Source: Bacteroidota bacterium (lineage in GTDB: Bacteria > Bacteroidota > Bacteroidia > Bacteroidales > Rikenellaceae). From it: DNA of 9,885 nt. Where the stretch lies: positions 1-9,885 of the forward strand of contig JAEZPN010000122.1 of the NCBI GenBank assembly GCA_023413645.1, in the 5' to 3' direction. The notes beneath the pieces were generated by a model. The model was not told the DNA's origin. It ran no database searches and saw only the letters and a list, made by a program, of their open reading frames with translations. A program made the translations under genes and the position numbers. Numbering within the stretch: the first letter of the stretch is position 1; each line of letters opens with the position of its first letter. This document shows, one piece after another, positions 4,842 to 9,885 of the stretch.

Positions 4842-7673
4842 TTAGTCGATTGCGCGGCAGCAGAGATTACGATCGCCGTAGCCGTTGTCAATCTTAGTTA
4901 CATAGGGGAAGAACTTACCCTCAACAATCCACTCCAAGGGGAATGCAGCCTCCTCGCGTGAGTAGGGGTGGTTCCACTCGCCTGCCAACTCTAAAGCGGT
5001 GTGTGGCGCGTTAACAACAACGTTGTCCGCATTGCCACTCTCGGCAGCAGCCTCGCACTCACGCTTAATCTTGATGAGTGCCTCGATGAAGCGGTCCATC
5101 TCAGCCTTTGACTCACTCTCGGTAGGCTCGACCATCAAGGTCTCGTGTACGGGGAATGAGAGGGTAGGAGCGTGGAAACCGTAGTCCATAAGGCGGTGTG
5201 CGATATCGCCACAGTCGATGTTGTAGTCGTGCTTGAAGCGAGTAAGGTCGAGGATCATCTCGTGACCTACGCGGCCAGTCTCGCCAGAGTAGTATGTGCG
5301 GTACTCATGCTTCAAGGCTGAAGACATGTAGTTAGCATTTACGATAGCCATCTCTGTTGAGCGACGCAAGCCCTCGAAGCCGAGCATGCGGATATAGCCG
5401 TAAGTGATGGGCAACAACATTGCAGAGCCCCATGGTGAAGAGGCAACAGCGGTGATACCCTCCTCGCCACCAGTCTCCATGAGTGAGTGTGTGGGCAAGA
5501 ACTTAACGAGGTGCTCAGCAACGCATACGGGACCAACACCAGGACCACCACCGCCGTGAGGCATAGCGAAGGTCTTGTGGAGGTTGAGGTGGCATACGTC
5601 GGCGCCGATGAAGCCAGGGTTGGTGAGACCCACCTGTGCGTTCATGTTTGCACCATCCATATATACCTGACCGCCAGCGTCGTGTACAGCGTCAACGATG
5701 TCGCGGATGCGGCTCTCGAATACACCGTGTGTTGAGGGGTATGTAACCATCAAGCCGCAGAGCTCTGATGCGTGCTCCTCAGCCTTCTTCTTCAAATCCT
5801 CAACGTCGATGTTACCATTCTCGTCGCACGCCACGATGACGATCTTCATGCCCGCCATAGCAGCAGATGCGGGGTTAGTGCCGTGTGCTGAAGATGGGAT
5901 GAGGATGATGTTACGGTAGCCCTGACCGCGGCTCTGGTGGTATGCACGAATCATAAGGAGACCTGCGTACTCACCTGCAGCACCCGAGTTGGGCTGCAAG
6001 GTACAACCTGCGAAGCCAGTGATAGTTGCGAGGTAGCCCTCGAGGTTCGAGATAAGCTCGCGGTAGCCCTCAGTCTGGTCTGCGGGAGCGAAGGGGTGTA
6101 TGTTCTGGAAACCAGCGAGTGAGAGTGGCTGCATGAGCTGTGCCGCGTTGAGCTTCATGGTACATGAGCCGAGCGAAATCATAGAGTTCATCAACGATAT
6201 ATCGCGCAACTCGAGGCGCTTGATATAGCGCATCATCTCGGTCTCTGTGCGGTATGAGTTAAACACCTTCTCGGTGAAGAAGTCGCTCTCGCGCTTTACC
6301 TCCGCTGCGATAGCTGCCTCGGCGCGCTTAACAGCCTTAGCCTTCTTGCCACGTGCCTCAGCGAAGATGTCAACGATAGTCTGCAACTCGGCGTCTGTTG
6401 TAACCTCGTCGAATGACATGCGTACGCACTCGTCAGTGGGGTAGAAGAGGTTAATCTCGCGTGCAAGGGCGATGTCCTGGATAACCGATGCCTCAGCCTC
6501 CACCTCGAGAGTGTCGAACAAGCTCTTTGTGCGTACCACATAGCCCATAGCCTCCAAAGCCTCCTTAACGGTAACGGCAGCGGTGTGAGCATTGAGCGCA
6601 GCACGCTGGAGACCCTCCTTACCATTATATATACAGTAGAAACCTACCATCGAAGCCATCAACGCCTGTGCAGTACAGATGTTCGATGTAGCCTTCTCGC
6701 GCTTGATGTGCTGCTCACGCATCTGGAGCGACATGCGGAGAGCCTTGTTGCCAAGACGGTCGATAGATACGCCGATGATACGGCCAGGCATCTGACGCTT
6801 GTAAGCGTCGCGTGTAGCCATGTAACCTGCGCTAGGACCACCCAAGCCCATGGGGCAACCGAGGCGCTGTGTAGTACCTACGGCGATGTCTGCACCCCAC
6901 TCTGCGGGTGACTTCAAGAGTGCCAATGAGAGGAGGTCGGCTACGGCAGTAACGGTGATGCCTGCCTCGTGTGCCTTAGCTGCGAAGGCTGCATAGTCGC
7001 GTACCTCGCCATTTGCTGCGGGATACTGCACGATAGCACCAAACTCCTTGCCTGTGAACTCGTATGAAGAGAAGTCGTCACGGATAATCTCGATGCCGAA
7101 TGGCTCAGAGCGTGTGAGCAATACGTCGAGCGTGTGTGGGAAGATGTTCTCATCCACGAAGATCTGGTTGCGACCCTGCTTCACAGCCTCGCGTGAGCGC
7201 AATGCGTACATCATAAGCATAGCCTCGGCAGTTGCTGTAGCCTCGTCGAGCAACGAGCAGTTTGCTACCTCCATACCTGTAAGCGAGAGGATAGCTGTCT
7301 GGTAGTTGAGCAGTGCCTCCAAGCGACCCTGCGAGATCTCTGCCTGGTAGGGAGTGTATGATGTGTACCATGCGGGGTTCTCGAAGACGTTGCGTGTAAC
7401 GACTGCGGGAACAGCATTGGGGTAGTAACCCATACCGATAAATGAGCGGAAGGTGCGGTTCTTGGCTGCAAGCTCAGTGATGTGTGCTGCATACTCATAC
7501 TCGCTCATCGCTGCGGGGAGGTCGAGATCCTTCTTGAGGCGGATGTTCTGTGGGATTACCTGCTGGAGAAGCTCCTCAACAGAGCCTACGCCAATTGTTG
7601 CGAGCATCTCACGGAGATCCTCCTTAGTGTTTAGACCGATGTGACGGTCAACAAAGCTGTCAAAGGTTTTCAT
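4842..7673 (-). CDS. gcvP: Glycine dehydrogenase (decarboxylating), glycine cleavage system P-protein
   Basis: This P-protein decarboxylates glycine using pyridoxal phosphate and passes the aminomethyl group to the lipoyl arm of GcvH; with GcvT and Lpd it yields 5,10-methylene-THF, CO2, ammonia and NADH in the cytoplasm. Seen: the N-terminal half begins FVDRHIGLN, then has GMGYYPNAVP near residue 80 and YTPYQAEISQGRLEAL near 110. The C-terminal half contains SLGSCTMKLN, QPNSGAAGEYAGL and HLNLHKTFAMPHGGGGPG, in which Lys 700 (codon 5574-5576) is the expected PLP-binding lysine. At 943 residues it is the full-length fused form (the E. coli protein has 957), not the split alpha/beta form. The start ATG follows an AT-rich 32-nt gap after the upstream kinase gene, so the two are probably co-transcribed. 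gcvT and gcvH are not in the window. No glycine riboswitch fits in the short gap. Confidence 0.98.
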   Translation of the reverse strand: MKTFDSFVDRHIGLNTKEDLREMLATIGVGSVEELLQQVIPQNIRLKKDLDLPAAMSEYEYAAHITELAAKNRTFRSFIGMGYYPNAVPAVVTRNVFENPAWYTSYTPYQAEISQGRLEALLNYQTAILSLTGMEVANCSLLDEATATAEAMLMMYALRSREAVKQGRNQIFVDENIFPHTLDVLLTRSEPFGIEIIRDDFSSYEFTGKEFGAIVQYPAANGEVRDYAAFAAKAHEAGITVTAVADLLSLALLKSPAEWGADIAVGTTQRLGCPMGLGGPSAGYMATRDAYKRQMPGRIIGVSIDRLGNKALRMSLQMREQHIKREKATSNICTAQALMASMVGFYCIYNGKEGLQRAALNAHTAAVTVKEALEAMGYVVRTKSLFDTLEVEAEASVIQDIALAREINLFYPTDECVRMSFDEVTTDAELQTIVDIFAEARGKKAKAVKRAEAAIAAEVKRESDFFTEKVFNSYRTETEMMRYIKRLELRDISLMNSMISLGSCTMKLNAAQLMQPLSLAGFQNIHPFAPADQTEGYRELISNLEGYLATITGFAGCTLQPNSGAAGEYAGLLMIRAYHQSRGQGYRNIILIPSSAHGTNPASAAMAGMKIVIVACDENGNIDVEDLKKKAEEHASELCGLMVTYPSTHGVFESRIRDIVDAVHDAGGQVYMDGANMNAQVGLTNPGFIGADVCHLNLHKTFAMPHGGGGPGVGPVCVAEHLVKFLPTHSLMETGGEEGITAVASSPWGSAMLLPITYGYIRMLGFEGLRRSTEMAIVNANYMSSALKHEYRTYYSGETGRVGHEMILDLTRFKHDYNIDCGDIAHRLMDYGFHAPTLSFPVHETLMVEPTESESKAEMDRFIEALIKIKRECEAAAESGNADNVVVNAPHTALELAGEWNHPYSREEAAFPLEWIVEGKFFPYVTKIDNGYGDRNLCCRAID

Positions 7674-7705
7674 TTTAGCTTAAAAGTTTTATGTTGTTTT
7701 TTGGT

Positions 7706-9376
7706 TTAATACTTAAATGAACTGCCACCGATAAACTCCCTGAGGAGCGAGGTGGGGGGTATCTCGTCGGGCTCGATAGGCACGAAGTTGTCGAGGAACT
7801 TAAGCATGCGCTTGGCCTCAGCATACTCGGGCACGGTGTCGGGTACCTCGCGGAGCACGGGCTCGGCAATGGCGCGGAGCACCGAAATCTCGTAGAAAAG
7901 CGACGAGTTGAACATCACGTTGGCATTCTCCTGATAGGGGAAGATATGCTTCTCCTCGCCGCGGCGTACCGAGGGCCACATCTGGAGTGTGCGTAGCGCA
8001 TTGTTACCGCGTGTTGCGTGGTCGCGGATGGTGCGGCGTAGCATGCGGTTATCCGAGGTGGGTATGCGCGAGAAGTTATCCATCGCTACCGATGTGAAGC
8101 ACGAGATGTATATTTTGAATTTGCTGCCGTCGGCAATGCCAGGTGTTAGGCGTGGGTTGAGGGCGTGGATACCCTCCAAAATAAGTATCGAGCGGTCGGT
8201 GAGCTTGAGTGGGTTCTCGTGCCACTGTCGCTTACCCGATATGAAGTCGTAGCGGGGAATCTCAACGCTCTCGCCCGCAGCAAGGCGCTGCAAGTGGTCG
8301 TTGAGTGTCTCAAGGTCGATGGCCTCCAATGCCTCGAAGTCGGGCTTGCCATCCTCATCCAGCGGTGTCTTATCGCGGTCAACGAAGTAGTCGTCCAGAG
8401 CAATGAGCACGGGGTCGAGACCCAACACGCGTAGCTGTACACCGAGACGCTTCGAGAAGGTGGTCTTACCACTCGACGAGGGACCCGAGATAAGCGCCAT
8501 GCGCACACCACGCTCGGCATTAGCCTCCGAAATGGCGCGTGCTATGTTTGCAATCTTGTTCTCGTGGAAGGCCTCGGCAATCTTGATGAGCTCCGAGGCG
8601 TCACCCTCCATCACGCGGCGGTTTAGCTCGCCCACCGTAGGTACGCCCATGATGTCTATCCACTGCTGGTACTCGTGGAAGATGTCGAACATCTTGTCGA
8701 GGTGGATGTTTGTAGATACAGCCTCGGGGTTGCTACGCTCGGGTAGCGCAACGTAGAAGCCGTTGTAGTAGGGGGCAATATCGAAGTGGCGCACATAGCC
8801 CGATGAGGGTGCCAAAGCGCCATAGAAGTATCCTGGCATATCGCCGAGGTAGTTCACCGTGCGGTAGAGGTGGGGGCGTGTCTCAACGAGGTCGAGGCGG
8901 TCGTCGAAGCCGTAGCGTGCATACTCCTCTGCCACCTCCTCCGCGAGGCGCTTGCGGCGTGTGATAACGAGGTCGCGCTCCACGATGTCGGCCATGCGCT
9001 GCTTGAGGAGTGCCAACTCCTCGGCTGTGGGCACCACGCCATTCTCGAACTGGGCATAGAAGCCACTACCGAGGGTGTGGCGAATACGTAGCTTGCGCTC
9101 GGGGAATAGCTCCGTAGCTGCCATCTGCATAACGAAGGATATGGTGCGCTGATATACGCGGTAGCCCTCATAGTGGCGCACGTCGAGGAACTCCACGGTT
9201 ACGGGCTTAAAGATGCGGTGGCTAAGTTCCTTGTAGCGGTTGTTTACGCGTGCTACAAGGATGGGGTAGGGACGCTCAAAATCGGCCTTTGCGAGCACCT
9301 CAGCGAGTGATGTGCCCATCTCTACATCCATTGTAACGCCGCTATTCACAAGGCGAAGTGTGATTATCTCCTTCAT
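7706..9376 (-). CDS. Uridine/nucleoside-kinase-like protein with N-terminal TGS domain
   Basis: The 556 residues fall into three parts. Residues 1-60 resemble a TGS domain (MKEIITLRLVNSGVTMDV...). About 65-260 resembles the second additional domain of threonyl-tRNA synthetase (YQRTISFVMQMAA, then RHTLGSGFYAQF). From about 290 there is a P-loop kinase of the phosphoribulokinase/uridine kinase family. In the kinase, GPSSSGKTT at 298-306 is Walker A (Lys 304), LDDYF at 327-331 is the usual acidic motif after the second strand, PRYDF lies at 374-378 and EGIHALN at 401-407. Family knowledge: this architecture is widespread in Bacteroidota and Firmicutes and is annotated as nucleoside or uridine kinase; it probably phosphorylates uridine/cytidine or a related nucleoside with NTP, but the true substrate is not certain. 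A GAGG sits about 8 nt before the ATG, an unusually clear ribosome binding site for this window. gcvP follows 32 nt downstream. Confidence 0.88.
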   Translation of the reverse strand: MKEIITLRLVNSGVTMDVEMGTSLAEVLAKADFERPYPILVARVNNRYKELSHRIFKPVTVEFLDVRHYEGYRVYQRTISFVMQMAATELFPERKLRIRHTLGSGFYAQFENGVVPTAEELALLKQRMADIVERDLVITRRKRLAEEVAEEYARYGFDDRLDLVETRPHLYRTVNYLGDMPGYFYGALAPSSGYVRHFDIAPYYNGFYVALPERSNPEAVSTNIHLDKMFDIFHEYQQWIDIMGVPTVGELNRRVMEGDASELIKIAEAFHENKIANIARAISEANAERGVRMALISGPSSSGKTTFSKRLGVQLRVLGLDPVLIALDDYFVDRDKTPLDEDGKPDFEALEAIDLETLNDHLQRLAAGESVEIPRYDFISGKRQWHENPLKLTDRSILILEGIHALNPRLTPGIADGSKFKIYISCFTSVAMDNFSRIPTSDNRMLRRTIRDHATRGNNALRTLQMWPSVRRGEEKHIFPYQENANVMFNSSLFYEISVLRAIAEPVLREVPDTVPEYAEAKRMLKFLDNFVPIEPDEIPPTSLLREFIGGSSFKY

Positions 9377-9405
9377 TTTCTACCTCTTTTTAACTAATTC
9401 GAGTG

Positions 9406-9438
9406 TAAAGATAGTAATTTTTTATAATTTTGTAGCAA
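9406..9438 (-). promoter_or_regulatory. Probable promoter of the nucleoside kinase-gcvP unit
   Basis: The - strand has TATCTTTA (9406-9413), one base off the TAnnTTTG consensus, with a TTG at 9436-9438 placed 22 nt upstream, slightly longer than the usual 19-21 nt spacing. The leader would be about 30 nt. The TTG lies inside the inverted repeat shared with the divergent gene. Confidence is limited because the -7 element is imperfect. Confidence 0.4.
9425..9432 (+). promoter_or_regulatory. Promoter -7 element of the metallophosphatase gene
   Basis: TAATTTTG matches the Bacteroidota -7 consensus TAnnTTTG exactly and lies 22 nt before the ATG at 9455. The leader would therefore be only about 15 nt. 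No clear -33 TTG is visible at the usual distance. Confidence 0.55.
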
Positions 9439-9451
9439 CAAAACGCTACAA
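9430..9451. repeat. 7-bp inverted repeat in the divergent promoter region
   Basis: TTGTAGC (9430-9436) and GCTACAA (9445-9451) form a perfect inverted repeat with an 8-nt spacer. It overlaps the end of the + strand -7 element, covers the expected start site and includes the possible - strand -33 TTG. It could be an operator or a leader hairpin, which the sequence alone cannot decide. Confidence 0.55.
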
Positions 9452-9454
9452 CTT

Positions 9455-9885
9455 ATGCAAAAAAATCTAATTTTTATACTCACGGCACTTCTCACGCTTG
9501 TGTCGTGTGTGCAACAAAAGAGTGCCGAGGAGAACCACATATATATCATCTCAACAAACGATATGCACGCCAACATCGAGGCTATGCCTCGCCTTGCAAC
9601 CCTCGTCGAGGAGTTTGAGGCTAAGGGCGACGTGCTCCTTGTGGATGCGGGAGATAGGGTTACGGGCAATGCCTATGTCGATGACGATGCCCAGCCAGGT
9701 GTCCCTATGGTGGAGCTTATGAATGCCGTGGGCTACGATGTCGTTACGTTGGGTAACCACGAGTTCGACAAGGGTCGCGAGGCGCTCTACGCCATGGCTG
9801 AAGCATCTGATTTTGAGTGGGTATGCTCAAATATGGTCGACGCTGTGGGCGAAGGTCTAAAACCCTATACCACAATCACTTTGGA
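9455..9885 (+). CDS. Lipoprotein 5'-nucleotidase/UshA-type metallophosphatase, N-terminal part (3' end outside window)
   Basis: The ATG at 9455 opens a frame that stays open to the window edge (143 codons visible). The first 18 residues are a lipoprotein signal peptide ending in LVSC (Cys 18). Next come the metal-binding motifs of the calcineurin-like/UshA family in order: STNDMHANI (Asp 36, His 38), LVDAGDRVTGN (Asp 67) and TLGNHEFDKG (Asn 101, His 102). Family knowledge: these enzymes use two divalent metals to remove phosphate from nucleotides or nucleotide sugars outside the cytoplasm. The remaining metal-site histidines and any C-terminal substrate-binding domain lie beyond the window, so it could be the full two-domain enzyme or the catalytic half of a split pair common in Bacteroidales. 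It is divergent from the kinase gene, and the two functions (nucleotide dephosphorylation outside, nucleoside phosphorylation inside) would fit a salvage route; that link is inference. Confidence 0.9.
   Translation, partial: MQKNLIFILTALLTLVSCVQQKSAEENHIYIISTNDMHANIEAMPRLATLVEEFEAKGDVLLVDAGDRVTGNAYVDDDAQPGVPMVELMNAVGYDVVTLGNHEFDKGREALYAMAEASDFEWVCSNMVDAVGEGLKPYTTITL

Noticed and set aside
7674..7705. Glycine riboswitch upstream of gcvP
   Set aside because: The 32-nt AT-rich gap is far too short for the aptamer and shows none of its conserved structure.
9385..9396. T-rich run before the metallophosphatase gene as a terminator
   Set aside because: The CTCTTTTTAA run has no GC-rich stem in front of it and lies in a divergent promoter region.

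Overview
The window looks like a chromosomal segment from a member of the Bacteroidota, most likely order Bacteroidales (an Alistipes/Rikenellaceae-like gut lineage is my guess). The reasons are several short lipoprotein signal peptides, TAnnTTTG-type -7 promoter elements, mostly absent Shine-Dalgarno sites, a cytosolic GH57 amylase of the Bacteroidales type, and a TGS-fused uridine-kinase-like protein. No species can be fixed without a database search.

Left part (1-1283, + strand): the C-terminal half of a GH57 alpha-amylase family enzyme, cut by the window edge. A small predicted lipoprotein gene of unknown function follows it with a 1-nt stop/start overlap (TAATG). The pair ends at a strong intrinsic terminator.

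Convergent intergenic region (1192-1770, 579 nt): no credible gene, but dense in repeats. In order it holds the + strand terminator; eight tandem copies of a 9-bp unit facing a degenerate inverted 9-bp array; a hairpin-bearing dispersed-repeat-like segment; a perfect 17-bp inverted repeat built from CCAT/ATGG units; a structured 155-nt segment of unknown nature; and the terminator of the next - strand gene. This is the most unusual part of the window.

Middle and right (1771-9376, - strand): a 937-residue lipoprotein of unknown function with its own promoter and terminator; gcvP, the complete glycine cleavage P-protein, with a textbook terminator; and, 32 nt upstream of gcvP, a 556-residue nucleoside/uridine-kinase-like protein with an N-terminal TGS domain. 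The last two are probably co-transcribed, because no promoter or terminator is visible in the 32-nt gap. gcvT and gcvH are not in the window.

Right edge (9377-9885): a 78-nt divergent intergenic region with a promoter-like element in each direction and a 7-bp inverted repeat. It is followed by the start of a lipoprotein 5'-nucleotidase/UshA-type metallophosphatase that runs off the window.

The genes are mostly housekeeping: intracellular glucan breakdown, glycine/one-carbon metabolism, nucleoside phosphorylation and nucleotide scavenging. I found no defence system, CRISPR array, insertion sequence or tRNA/rRNA gene, and no convincing new multi-gene system.
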